NCBI RefSeq assembly: GCF_023698535.1
Contig: NZ_JALJCL010000006.1
Location: forward strand, 1-64,000
DNA: 64,000 nucleotides
Source of the DNA: Halorientalis regularis
GTDB lineage: Archaea > Halobacteriota > Halobacteria > Halobacteriales > Haloarculaceae
Direction of reading: 5' to 3'
This document shows, in pieces, positions 34,446-42,690 of this stretch (the stretch's first letter is position 1; each line of letters starts with the position of its first letter). The translations under genes and the position numbers were made by a program. Under the pieces are notes generated by a model. It was given only the letters and a program-made list of their open reading frames with translations. It searched no databases and was not told the DNA's origin.

Positions 34446-35276
34446 ATGACCGACGAGACGGGGGAGTCGTGGCTGGCCGACGACTGGCAGCGCGTGGCGC
34501 TGGGGGTCGTGCTCGCGGTCGTGGTCCTGCTGGCGGTCGTGATCGGCGCGGTGTGGCTCTACGGCGGCCACCTCTACCGCACCAGCTACGAGAGCGAGTA
34601 CACCTACGAGGTGACGCTCGCGACCGACGGGACCCTGACGAACGCGACGCTCTATCTGCCAGTTCCGGAGGCGACCGACGCCGCCGACCTCGGTGGGGCC
34701 GCCGTCGAGCGAGGGACCGACCAGTCCGGACCGCTGGCCTACGAGGTGGTCGAGACCGAGCGGGGCCCGATGCTCGCCGTCTCGGCCGCCGAGTGGACGG
34801 TCACGCCCGAGTACTACCAGTTCGTCGAGCGGAACGGGCGCGGCGAGCGGGTCGAGATCTCCGAGTCCGAGTACGACACCGAGGATCCCTCGATGGTAGT
34901 CAACGACACGCGGAGCGTCCGCTTCGAGGTGACCGTCCCCGTCGACCGGAGCGTCGACACCGGGACGCCGTGGGCCGGCGAACCGTTGCTCCGCCCACGG
35001 GTCGACCGCCGACCGGGCGACTGTAACTCGCCCGGCCCAGACTGGCTCCGGTGCTACGCGTACGAGTCCGCGGTGTACGCGAGTTACGACACGGCCAGCG
35101 ACACCGAAGTGTACGCGTCGACGACGCTCTATGGTACCAACGCCTGGTGGGTCTTCGGCTGGGGTTACGACGAGTACCGCGACGACGTGACGGTGACGCT
35201 GGACGGCCCACAGGCTGGCTGGACCGACGCGACTGGCACCCTCGAAACCGACACGGACCAGCGCGACCCGCCCTGA
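34446..35276 (+). CDS. membrane-anchored surface protein, unknown function
   Basis: A 276-residue protein with a short acidic N-terminus, one strong membrane helix (residues 18-39, ALGVVLAVVVLLAVVIGAVW) and an outside domain rich in Tyr, Thr and acidic residues with several Asn-X-Thr/Ser sites (TNATLYLPVPEATD). The helix probably acts as an uncleaved signal anchor. It faces the carotenoid-oxygenase gene tail to tail with a 1-nt gap. No known domain. Confidence 0.65.
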   Translation: MTDETGESWLADDWQRVALGVVLAVVVLLAVVIGAVWLYGGHLYRTSYESEYTYEVTLATDGTLTNATLYLPVPEATDAADLGGAAVERGTDQSGPLAYEVVETERGPMLAVSAAEWTVTPEYYQFVERNGRGERVEISESEYDTEDPSMVVNDTRSVRFEVTVPVDRSVDTGTPWAGEPLLRPRVDRRPGDCNSPGPDWLRCYAYESAVYASYDTASDTEVYASTTLYGTNAWWVFGWGYDEYRDDVTVTLDGPQAGWTDATGTLETDTDQRDPP

Positions 35277-35277
35277 C

Positions 35278-36687
35278 TCACAGGTCCGGAAAGTACCGCC
35301 CGTGAAAGCCGAAGGGGACGGCGTGCGGAAGGCGCGCTCGTGCCCTGAGCTGTAGCGTTTCGGCATCGAACACGAGCAAATAGGTCCGCTCGGCGTCGGT
35401 ATCGAGCGCGGGCGCGAGGACCACCCCTTCGTCCTCCGCGTCGCCGTCGGGACGCTGGACCATCCGCGGTTCCTCGACGTAGGTTCCGTCTTCCCACCAC
35501 TCGGTGGCAGTGCCCGCTTCCGCGTCGACTTTCACCAGTCCGTTGGCTCCCGCACGGTCGGTCGCCTGGCCGTAGGCGTACCGGTACGGCTTCGTCCGGA
35601 CGGCCGGCGGCACCGTCGGGAGTTCGATCCCGCCCGGATGGCGGCGGTCGTCGGCGACTTCGCCCGTCCGCGGGTCGACCCGGTAGCGGTAGAGGTGGCC
35701 GTCCGGTGCGCCCGCGAAGCCACCCGAGCGGAGTTCCTCCAGGGCCAGCGCGTCCACGATGTCGGCGTCCTCGAAGGCCACGAGGTCGAGGACGACCGTG
35801 CCGTCGCGCTCGAAGGCGTTCACGTGGTGGAAGACGAAGAAGGGGTCGACGGTGGGATCGGCGACGATCTCGCCCGTCTCTCGGTCCAGCACGACGATCC
35901 GCGTCCCCGCGTCGGCGTCGTAGGAGAGCATCCCCGCGAAGCCCTCGGTCCAGGGCGCGAGTCCGCGAAGCACGTCGATGTGGAGCGGTGGCTCCAGCAG
36001 GACGACGTGGTTGGGCGTGACGGCGATATCGTGGACGTAGCCCGGCCCCTCGGCCGTGACGCGGCCGATCACCTCGCGCTGGTCGCTCCCGTGGGGGACC
36101 CGGTACACGTAGTACTCCGTCCGCCGGCCGAACGAGAGCCCGTAGCCGACGGACTCCCCGCGGTGATCGTCGACGACGAAGTGGGCCGTCGCCATCTGGG
36201 TCGAGACGCCGTCCTCGAAGCTGAACTCGCCGACGGTCTCCAGGGTGTGGGGATCGAACTCGATCCAGCGAGGGACCTCGGTCTGTGCGACGAAGCGGTC
36301 GCCGATCCGGGCGAGGTGGACGTTGGCGTTGTCGGTCGGTTCGGGCGGTCCCAGGGCACGAATCCATCGCCGGAGTTCGCTCAGCCCGCTCGCGCCGGTG
36401 GCGAACTGGCGGGTGGGCTCGCCGGCCTCGGCGCGGTCGTGGGCTTCGGTGCGGAGAAACCGGTTGGTGTACTCGATCTCGCCGTCTTCGAAGCTGTACC
36501 GGCGGAGCATGGCGAGGCCGTCGAACCAGTGGTTGACGTCGCCGCCGGCGTCGAACCGCCCCGGCCCGTTCCGGATGAGCGTCCCCGAGAGCCACGCCGG
36601 CACGGTGCCCGAGACCGGCAGGGATTCCTCCACTCGCTCCTCGGTCAGCGTCCGAAACCCCAGTTGCGCCGCCGTAGATCGTGACAC
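35278..36687 (-). CDS. carotenoid cleavage oxygenase (RPE65 family)
   Basis: A 469-residue seven-blade propeller enzyme. The four iron-binding histidines are visible in MATAHFV (about 166), YVHDIAV (about 219), FVFHHVNAF (about 286) and the C-terminal GFHGRYF (about 463). The N-terminal SGTLIRNGPGRFDAGG is also conserved. Such enzymes split carotenoids or apocarotenoids at a double bond to aldehydes such as retinal. It lies 64 nt downstream of a cytochrome P450 on the same strand, which could oxidise the product. The exact substrate cannot be read. Confidence 0.9.
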   Translation of the reverse strand: MSRSTAAQLGFRTLTEERVEESLPVSGTVPAWLSGTLIRNGPGRFDAGGDVNHWFDGLAMLRRYSFEDGEIEYTNRFLRTEAHDRAEAGEPTRQFATGASGLSELRRWIRALGPPEPTDNANVHLARIGDRFVAQTEVPRWIEFDPHTLETVGEFSFEDGVSTQMATAHFVVDDHRGESVGYGLSFGRRTEYYVYRVPHGSDQREVIGRVTAEGPGYVHDIAVTPNHVVLLEPPLHIDVLRGLAPWTEGFAGMLSYDADAGTRIVVLDRETGEIVADPTVDPFFVFHHVNAFERDGTVVLDLVAFEDADIVDALALEELRSGGFAGAPDGHLYRYRVDPRTGEVADDRRHPGGIELPTVPPAVRTKPYRYAYGQATDRAGANGLVKVDAEAGTATEWWEDGTYVEEPRMVQRPDGDAEDEGVVLAPALDTDAERTYLLVFDAETLQLRARARLPHAVPFGFHGRYFPDL

Positions 36688-36751
36688 AGGTAGAACAGGT
36701 GGTCGACGCTAATCAAATTGCGGGCGCTCCCTGCGTTCGGTGCAGGCGGTC

Positions 36752-38107
36752 CTACGCCCGGTCCTCGCGTGGCACCACTTCCATCGCCATCTCCTGGCGC
36801 GGATGGGCGGTCAGCGTCGGGAGCAGTTCCAGCGGAGACTCACCCTGGAAGTCGAGGCGGTACTGGTCCGCGACGGTGGCGACGATCAGCCGGGCTTCGA
36901 GCATCGCCAGGTGTTTGCCAATGCAGTGGCGCGGCCCGCCGCCGAACGGGAAGTAGGCGAACCGTGGCCGGTCCTTCCGGCGCTCGGGACTGAACCGCTC
37001 GGGATCGAAGGTTTCGGGGTCTTCCCAGTGCTCCTCCGAGCGGTGGACGGCCCACTGGGGAAGCATGATGCTCGCGCCTTCGGGGAGAGTGTACCCGTCG
37101 ATCTCGACCGGGCGTTTGGGCGAGCGGAAGATCGTGTACACCGGCGGGTAGAGCCGCATCGCCTCCTTGATGGCCCAAGTGGTGTATTCGAGGTCGCGCA
37201 CGTCGGCCATCGTCGGCTGGCCGCCGTCGAGTACATCGTCGAGTTCGGCGTGGACCCGGCGCTCGACCGCGGGGTGTTCCGAGAGCAGGTACCAGGTGTA
37301 GGTCAGCGTCAGCGCGGTCGTGTCGTGGCCCGCCAACAGCATCGTCATCATTTCGTCGCGCAGCTGCTCGTCGGTCTGTTCGCCGCGACTTCGGGCTCGC
37401 AGGAGGATCGACAGGAAGTCCATCGGGGCGTCGTCGTCGCCCTCGGTACCGATGTCGTCGCGGCGGCGGGCGACGATCTCCTCGATCACGGTCTCCAGTT
37501 CCGCGACCGCCGACTCGAACTCGGCGTCGTCGGGCATGGGCACCCAGTCGGGGAGGGCGAAGCGGATCGGGTCGGGCTCGAACCGCTTGCCCAGCGGCTC
37601 CAGTTGCTCGCGGACGTGGGCGACCCGCTCCGCGTCGAGTTCGACACCCATCATCAGGTCGAGGATGACGTCCAGCGTGACGCCGGTCATCGCCTCCTCG
37701 GCGTCGATCACGTCACCAGCCGCCCAGCCGTCGACCATCGACTCGGCGTGGCCGACGATGCGGTCGGCCATCCCCGAGAGCCGGGACATGTTGAACGCCG
37801 GATTGGCCAGATCACGCTGTTTCTGCCAGGTCTCGCCCTCGCTCAGCAGGAGTCCGTCGCCGAGCAAGTCGCCGAGGGCGTCGTCCTGAAACGCGGGTTT
37901 CTGGAAGTTCGCTGCGTCCGAGACGAGGATGCGCTGGATCGCCTCGGGGTCGGTGACCATGTACGTCTCCAGCGGCCCCATGTCGAACTGCGAGACGCCG
38001 CCGTAGGCCCGTTCCAGCGTCGTCACGAACGTGAACGGATCGCGGGCGTACTGGCGGCTACTTCCGAAGACGGGTTGCCCTTTGGGACCAGGTGGGGTCT
38101 GGGACAT
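36752..38107 (-). CDS. cytochrome P450
   Basis: A 451-residue soluble P450. The oxygen-binding I helix LLAGHDTTALTL (about 260), the K-helix KEAMRLYPP (ExxR, about 320), PERF, and the heme loop FPFGGGPRHCIGKHLA with Cys395 are all intact. It resembles the haloarchaeal CYP174-type enzymes known to me, with a bacterial CYP102-like style. The ATG at 38107 (MSQTPPGPKG) is chosen over one eight codons earlier because a TATA box lies about 27 nt upstream. Gene order AIM24 - P450 - carotenoid oxygenase suggests action on terpenoid or apocarotenoid. Redox partners are not in the window. Confidence 0.92.
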   Translation of the reverse strand: MSQTPPGPKGQPVFGSSRQYARDPFTFVTTLERAYGGVSQFDMGPLETYMVTDPEAIQRILVSDAANFQKPAFQDDALGDLLGDGLLLSEGETWQKQRDLANPAFNMSRLSGMADRIVGHAESMVDGWAAGDVIDAEEAMTGVTLDVILDLMMGVELDAERVAHVREQLEPLGKRFEPDPIRFALPDWVPMPDDAEFESAVAELETVIEEIVARRRDDIGTEGDDDAPMDFLSILLRARSRGEQTDEQLRDEMMTMLLAGHDTTALTLTYTWYLLSEHPAVERRVHAELDDVLDGGQPTMADVRDLEYTTWAIKEAMRLYPPVYTIFRSPKRPVEIDGYTLPEGASIMLPQWAVHRSEEHWEDPETFDPERFSPERRKDRPRFAYFPFGGGPRHCIGKHLAMLEARLIVATVADQYRLDFQGESPLELLPTLTAHPRQEMAMEVVPREDRA

Positions 38108-38115
38108 CGAGTTCA

Positions 38116-38784
38116 CTAGGGGCTGTACCAATAAATATCTGGGTCCGCCAGTGATGCCGAAAAGTCGGTCGCGTCGCGACCTCGGAGGAAGTCGTCGACG
38201 CCGATTCCGTCGTCGTCGTCACCGCCGCCACCGCTGCCGGGAATCTCCCCGGCGACCTTCTCGGCGAGGCTCTCGAAGTCGCGGTTCAGGATCCAGATCT
38301 TCCCCGGCCCCGAGAACGTCACGACTTTCCTCTCGCCGCCGAACGCGCGGCTCTTGACGCCGCCCGGACGGACGGTCGAGTACTGGACCGTCGAGTCGAA
38401 CGCGACGATGTGTTCGGTGTCGACGTTGAATTGCTCGCCTCGCTCCAGTTCGACCGTCTCCATCGCCCCGTAGCTGTCGACGAAGACCGTGCCCGTCCCC
38501 GTGAGCGTCAGAAGGAAGACGTCACCCCTCGTGAAGAACTTCGACGTACCCTGAAACTCCGTGCTGACCTCGACGTTGGGCTCGGAGGCCAGATACGATC
38601 CCGAGTCGGCGTAGATCGTCTCCTCGTCGAGAAAGCGGGCGCGCACGTCACCGGGGGCGGGTGGTGCGAGCGTCACGCTCCCGGGCTGTTGGGCAGTGAA
38701 GGTGTTCATGAATACCGATTCCCCGCCCAGCATCGACCGCTTGGCCGAGCCCAGCAGCCCACCGCTGCCGGTGTCCGTCCTCAT
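38116..38784 (-). CDS. AIM24-family protein, N-terminus probably lost
   Basis: A 222-residue member of the AIM24/TIGR00266 family of beta-sandwich proteins. TGSGGLLGSAKRSMLGGESV and FMNTFTAQQPGSVTLAP are core landmarks, and a Gly/Asp-rich tail ends in DIYWYSP. Family members usually have 30-40 residues before the first of these, ending in a motif like AEAGAMV. Here the frame upstream runs within about 50 bp into an IS200/IS605-like end, so the normal start seems to have been cut away. The ATG used is the first in frame; GTG or TTG codons slightly upstream are alternatives. Stop is 8 nt before the P450 start. Confidence 0.75.
   Translation of the reverse strand: MRTDTGSGGLLGSAKRSMLGGESVFMNTFTAQQPGSVTLAPPAPGDVRARFLDEETIYADSGSYLASEPNVEVSTEFQGTSKFFTRGDVFLLTLTGTGTVFVDSYGAMETVELERGEQFNVDTEHIVAFDSTVQYSTVRPGGVKSRAFGGERKVVTFSGPGKIWILNRDFESLAEKVAGEIPGSGGGGDDDDGIGVDDFLRGRDATDFSASLADPDIYWYSP
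38131..38138 (-). promoter_or_regulatory. TATA box of the P450 gene
   Basis: ATATTTAT on the minus strand, inside the last codons of the AIM24 gene, about 27 nt before the P450 ATG. It would give a leaderless P450 (and carotenoid oxygenase) transcript independent of AIM24. Confidence 0.55.
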
Positions 38785-38830
38785 CTCGATGCCGGGGTCG
38801 TGATTGGACTCCAAGCCTGAAACTCCCACC

Positions 38831-38870
38831 ACTCGGGACTCCTCCGCGTTTACGCGGCGGAGGATGTCAA
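38831..38870 (+). mobile_element. relic end of an IS200/IS605-type element
   Basis: ACTCGGGACTCCTCCGCG, then TTTACGCGGCGGAGG and ATGTCAA, forms a hairpin (CCTCCGCG/CGCGGCGGAGG with a TTTA loop). From memory this closely matches the right end of haloarchaeal IS200/IS605 (TnpB-carrying) elements. No tnpA or tnpB is nearby, so it is a solo end. It sits where the AIM24 N-terminus should be. Confidence 0.5.
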
Positions 38871-39001
38871 CGTACAAAAACGCACACACTAGTATTTTTG
38901 AGACAGGAAAGAATCGGCCGCGAAGTCGGTCGAACAGGCGTCTCACGGCCGAAAGCTTCCGGAGGCCAAACGGACTTCCGTCCGCCGGTCGTGGATGGGG
39001 T

Positions 39002-39583
39002 ATGGCCAACGCAGCAATCGTCGGCGGCGGTCCCGCCGGCCTGAGTGCCGCACTGTTCCTCCAGAAAAACGGCGTCGACACGACGGTGTTCGACACCGAC
39101 GGCACCTGGATGCACAAGGCCCACCTGTTCAACTACCCCGGCGTCGGCTCCCAGGACGGCTCCGCGTACATGGAGACACTCCGCAGTCAGGTCGACAGTT
39201 TCGGCGTCGACCGCGAGCAGGGCGAGGAAGTCACCGACGTGGCGGCCGGCGACGATTTCACTGTGACGACGTCCGATGAAGAATTCGAGGCCGACTACCT
39301 GGTACTGGCGACCGGCGCGAATCGCGACCTCGCCGAGGAGCTGGGCTGTGACTTCACCGAGGAAGACGTGGTCGACGTGGACGTGGACATGGAGACCAGC
39401 GTCGCGGACGCCTACGCCACCGGCGCGATGGTGCGGGCCGAGGAGTGGCAGGCCGTCATCTCGGCGGGCGACGGCGCGGCCGCCGCCCTGAACATCCTCA
39501 GCAAGGAGAAAGGCGAGAACTTCCACGACTTCGACACCCCTGCCGATGCCGACGCGACGTTCGTCGAGATGAGCGAGGAGTGA
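39002..39583 (+). CDS. thioredoxin-reductase-like FAD protein, single domain
   Basis: A 193-residue flavoprotein. AIVGGGPAGLSAALFLQKNG (4-23) is the FAD-binding fold, VLATGAN is the second nucleotide loop and the C-terminal TGAMVRAEEWQAVISAGDGA is the FAD-closing motif of thioredoxin-reductase relatives. The middle NAD(P)H domain with its CxxC is missing, so it cannot act as a normal thioredoxin reductase. Such short versions are common in haloarchaea; the partner is unknown. Divergent from the AIM24-P450 run. Confidence 0.8.
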   Translation: MANAAIVGGGPAGLSAALFLQKNGVDTTVFDTDGTWMHKAHLFNYPGVGSQDGSAYMETLRSQVDSFGVDREQGEEVTDVAAGDDFTVTTSDEEFEADYLVLATGANRDLAEELGCDFTEEDVVDVDVDMETSVADAYATGAMVRAEEWQAVISAGDGAAAALNILSKEKGENFHDFDTPADADATFVEMSEE

Positions 39584-39611
39584 TCCCGGCGTCTGGCGGT
39601 CCACCTGGCTC

Positions 39612-40250
39612 CTAGCCGACGTGGGCCGCGATCACCGCCCCTTCCGCTTTTCGCAGGAGTTCCCCGGCCGTGCTGGCCGCACAGTCGAGTTCGGCCGCCA
39701 CGTCCGCGACCGTCCCGTCGCGCGGGACCTCGTAGTAGCCCACCGCCAGCCCTGCTTCGAGCGCGGCCCGCTGGCGGTCGGTCAGCGTCGACGGCGAGCG
39801 CCGGCGCTCGAACTCGCGGACCCGCTCGATGGACACGTCGCCCAGCGTCGCGAGGTCGTCGTGGAACGCGCTGAGCGCCGTCGCCTCCCCGACCGCCTCG
39901 AACTGCACGACGCCGGTGTCGCGGAAGACGACCGGCGGGAGGAAGATCACGCCGGCGTCGGCGACCGCCGCCAGAATCGCCCCCGCGAACTCGTACTCGC
40001 GCTGTCTGAGGACGACGTAGGTTCCGTCGTCGTCCCCGACGAGCGTCCGATCCCGGACCGACTCGACGGCGTCGACCAGCGCCCCGGTCGCCGCCCGGTC
40101 GCCGTCACACCAGCACAGCGTCGTCGCGTCCGCCGTGGGACTCCACATCAACAGCTCCAGCCGCGTGACGACCGTCTCGTCGACGAGCCGTCGGTGCAGC
40201 GGATGCACGAACCGCTCCGGGTAGATCACCGAGAACCGAATGCGTTTCAT
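39612..40250 (-). CDS. Bat-type HTH transcription regulator
   Basis: A 212-residue protein. Residues 1-150 form an alpha-beta sensing part like those before HTH_10 domains (MKRIRFSVIYPERFVHPLHR). The C-terminal 60 residues are the bacterio-opsin-activator HTH: LTDRQRAALEAGLAVGYYEV, then TVADVAAELDCAASTAGELL. Such proteins activate nearby genes or metabolic operons; Bat itself controls retinal-protein genes, which may be relevant given the carotenoid genes close by. The ATG at 40250 gives the usual N-terminus. Confidence 0.85.
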   Translation of the reverse strand: MKRIRFSVIYPERFVHPLHRRLVDETVVTRLELLMWSPTADATTLCWCDGDRAATGALVDAVESVRDRTLVGDDDGTYVVLRQREYEFAGAILAAVADAGVIFLPPVVFRDTGVVQFEAVGEATALSAFHDDLATLGDVSIERVREFERRRSPSTLTDRQRAALEAGLAVGYYEVPRDGTVADVAAELDCAASTAGELLRKAEGAVIAAHVG

Positions 40251-40284
40251 CCCGTGTTCGGCCCCGAGTTCCCCCGCCACTGTC

Positions 40285-41232
40285 TTAATCGACGGGTTCG
40301 GCTCGTCGTCCGTCACGGTCGGCAGGTTCGGTCCGTCCCGAGCGGTGTCGGTCCAGCACGTCCGCACGGGTCCGGAGGAGCGTCCGGATGTGGTCGGCAT
40401 CGTCGACCGTCTCCAAGTGTGCGTCGGGGATCCGCTCGGCGAGCCGACGAACGCCCGCTATCGGGACGTTCGCGTCGGCCTCGCCGTGCCAGAAGCGGAC
40501 CGTGGTTTCGACAGCCTCGACATCGAACTCCCACGTCGCGGCCGCGTGCTGGAACTCGGTGATCGTACCCGACCGGTGTGTGGTCAGTGCCTCGACGAAG
40601 TCCGCGCGGACCACCTCGGCGGCCGCGTCCGGGATCGCCTCGGGGTCGTCGGTATACTGCCCGACGACGACGGACGGATCGCGACGCCGAGCCAGCCACG
40701 CCTGGCCGCGAAGGAGTCCGCCAAGCAACGTCGGCGTCGTCGTCGCCAGCCCACGCAAGAGTCGCTGTATCGCAGGCTCGGTCCCGCCACCGTCCGGCGG
40801 CGTCGCTCCGGCGATCACGTCGACCCGCTCGACACGTTCGGGCTCGGTGGCCGCCGTCGCGAGTGCGTAGGGACACCCGCCCGAGAAGGCGATCAGGCCG
40901 GCTCGTTCGACCCCGGCGTCGTCCAACACCGCAGTCACGACCCGTGCCGTGTCCCTGATCGACCGATTCGGCCACGGCGACGACGCCCCGAATCCCGGTC
41001 TGTCGGGCGCGAGAATCCGGATCCCGCGCTCCCGGGCCGCCGTGTCGAACAGTTCGCCCAGTCGCCGCGATCCCGGTGCCCCGTGGCAGAAGACGACCGG
41101 CCTTCCATCGCGCGCACCGTACTCCGCGTACGCGAGCCGTCGCTCCCCGTCCAGCGCAACTACGTTCGACCTCTCGTCACCGTCACCGACTCCGGCGCTG
41201 TCCCGACCGGTCTCGCGTGTCTGCATTGCCAT
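40285..41232 (-). CDS. alpha/beta-fold hydrolase
   Basis: A 315-residue alpha/beta hydrolase. The oxyanion loop VVFCHGAPGSR, the nucleophile elbow AFSGGCPY (Gly-rich Ser), the acid in the late strand (HGEADANVPI) and His in DDADHIRTLL give the catalytic triad. TATATAAA on the minus strand at about 41286-41293, roughly 55 nt before the ATG, should be its TATA box and gives a leader of about 30 nt. Two ATGs two codons apart (41232, 41226) are possible. Esterase, lipase or haloperoxidase-type activity cannot be distinguished. Confidence 0.82.
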   Translation of the reverse strand: MAMQTRETGRDSAGVGDGDERSNVVALDGERRLAYAEYGARDGRPVVFCHGAPGSRRLGELFDTAARERGIRILAPDRPGFGASSPWPNRSIRDTARVVTAVLDDAGVERAGLIAFSGGCPYALATAATEPERVERVDVIAGATPPDGGGTEPAIQRLLRGLATTTPTLLGGLLRGQAWLARRRDPSVVVGQYTDDPEAIPDAAAEVVRADFVEALTTHRSGTITEFQHAAATWEFDVEAVETTVRFWHGEADANVPIAGVRRLAERIPDAHLETVDDADHIRTLLRTRADVLDRHRSGRTEPADRDGRRAEPVD

Positions 41233-41377
41233 ACCCGTCGATACCCGCCTGTGGCGTGAGAGGGTAGTGGCGGATACATGCGGTGGTTTATATACTGCTA
41301 GGGAATCCCCGGTTGGCCCAGATGCTGGACGGCTACCGACCAACGCTTCACTCGCGGCGCTCGGGGTGAACCACGCC

Positions 41378-41398
41378 GAGACTCGCTCCGCTCGTCTC
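41378..41398. repeat. short palindromic element with 11-bp core (copy 3)
   Basis: Arms GAGAC/GTCTC enclose TCGCTCCGCTC, the same core as in the histidine kinase copy. Intergenic. Confidence 0.6.
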
Positions 41399-41427
41399 AT
41401 CAGATTCAAACCCACCGGACAGTTTCC

Positions 41428-41466
41428 GTGACGCCGCCGCTCGCTTCGCTCGCGGTGTAGCGTCAC
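41428..41466. repeat. short palindromic element with 11-bp core (copy 4)
   Basis: Outer arms GTGACGC/GCGTCAC and inner arms CCGC/GCGG enclose TCGCTTCGCTC. It ends 4 bp before the partial tRNA copy. Confidence 0.6.
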
Positions 41467-41470
41467 GAAA

Positions 41471-41492
41471 ATGGGTTGGGGCGGATTTGAAC
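41471..41492. repeat. partial tRNA-Val copy, distal att site
   Basis: 22 bp identical to 44010-44031 (acceptor and T-arm half of tRNA-Val). After one extra G the match resumes for CGCCGGCT, then ends. Confidence 0.85.
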
Positions 41493-41500
41493 GCGCCGGC

Positions 41501-41549
41501 TCAGCGCCTCACGAGGGCCAAAACAGCAGATTTGGCCGTTCGGCGCTGA
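41501..41549. repeat. nested inverted repeat next to the att site
   Basis: TCAGCGCC (41501-41508) pairs with GGCGCTGA (41542-41549), and inside it GGCCAAA (41516-41522) pairs with TTTGGCC (41531-41537) around an 8-nt loop. It begins 8 bp after the 22-bp att copy. It could be an integrase arm site, a folded RNA leader or a recombination-directing structure. Confidence 0.6.
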
Positions 41550-41621
41550 AAGCAAGTGGTGAACTTAGGTGTGTATAACACCGCCGTATCACGCAAGGCG
41601 GGGTCAGGTTCGGAGCAACCT

Positions 41622-42623
41622 ATGCCCCGATCAATGGAACCAGAACGAGCTGTCGAACGGTATCTCAAAGAACGACGACCGGAAGTGGCTGAATCGACGT
41701 ATCGCAACCACAAGTACGCGCTCAAACAGTTTATCCAGTGGTGCAACCAGATCGACCTCAACGATATTTCTGAATTGGACGGCTGGCATATTCACGACTT
41801 CAAAATTCATCGACGCGAGGAAGGCGGAGTCAATGAGGTCACCCTCTACAACAATCTCTGCACCCTGCGCGTATTCCTCCGCTGGCTCGAATCAATGGAA
41901 GTGGTGGACGGGGATCTAGCGGATAATATGGTCCTTCCGAATCCCGAAGACGACGCTCGGACGGACATGATCTCCGTTGCGCGAGCTAACGAGATGTTGG
42001 ATTATCTGGAGAAATTCGAGTACGCGACTTTTCGGCACGCCCTGTTTGCTCTGATGTGGGACACTGGATTCCGGATAGGAACAGTCCGTGCGCTTGATCT
42101 GGAGGACTACCACTCAGAGGATCGCTTCATCGAGGTGGTGCATCGACCCGAGGAGGGGACACCCTTGAAAAACAAGCATCAAGCTGAGCGGCAGGTCAAT
42201 CTCCACTCTTGGGTCTGCGATATAGTTGGCGACTATATCGAGATCCATCGAGAGGAATCAACCGACGACTTCGGGCGTGATCCGCTGTTCACAACGAAGC
42301 ATGGACGGCCCGCACGGCCTACTTTTCGGCCGCACATTTCAGCGCTCACCCGTCCATGTCATTATACGGGTGAATGCCCGCATGACCGGGAGATTTTGGA
42401 CTGTGAGGCATATGACTACAATTACGCCCAGCGCTGTCCATCATCAGTCTCTCCCCATGCGGTTCGTCGATCAGCTATTACCGCGTGGCTGAACGAAGGG
42501 CATCGGAAAGAACTGATCGGAGATCGAATGAACGTGAGTCCGAAAACGTTGGATAAGCACTATGACGCCCGGACTAAGGAGGAAAAACGCGATCTTCGCC
42601 GAGAAATGTTCGATATAGAATAG
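41622..42623 (+). CDS. tyrosine recombinase / integrase
   Basis: A 333-residue site-specific recombinase. Residues about 5-100 form the core-binding SAM-like domain (RYLKERRPEVAESTYRNHKY). The catalytic domain has Arg in DTGFRIGTVRAL (about 148), Lys in TPLKNKHQAER, HxxR in SPHAVRRSAI (about 285) and the nucleophile Tyr in LDKHYDART (about 317). A Cys-rich insertion (CHYTGECPH, about 243) may bind zinc. It lies just inside the distal att copy, as expected for the enzyme that moved the element. ATGs at 41622 and 41634 are equally possible. Confidence 0.92.
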   Translation: MPRSMEPERAVERYLKERRPEVAESTYRNHKYALKQFIQWCNQIDLNDISELDGWHIHDFKIHRREEGGVNEVTLYNNLCTLRVFLRWLESMEVVDGDLADNMVLPNPEDDARTDMISVARANEMLDYLEKFEYATFRHALFALMWDTGFRIGTVRALDLEDYHSEDRFIEVVHRPEEGTPLKNKHQAERQVNLHSWVCDIVGDYIEIHREESTDDFGRDPLFTTKHGRPARPTFRPHISALTRPCHYTGECPHDREILDCEAYDYNYAQRCPSSVSPHAVRRSAITAWLNEGHRKELIGDRMNVSPKTLDKHYDARTKEEKRDLRREMFDIE

Positions 42624-42690
42624 ATAGGAATGCGTTGTATAAAACCATCATGCGAACCTGTTGACACGGGGAGGGGCCAGCAAAGATAGT

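Larger units (their letters stand above)
41233..41621. other. gene-free region with promoter, palindromes and attL
   Basis: About 390 bases. From left to right it holds the hydrolase promoter, two palindromic elements (41378, 41428), the partial tRNA-Val copy that ends the integrative element (41471-41492), a nested inverted repeat (41501-41549) and the integrase leader. No gene is evident. Confidence 0.6.
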
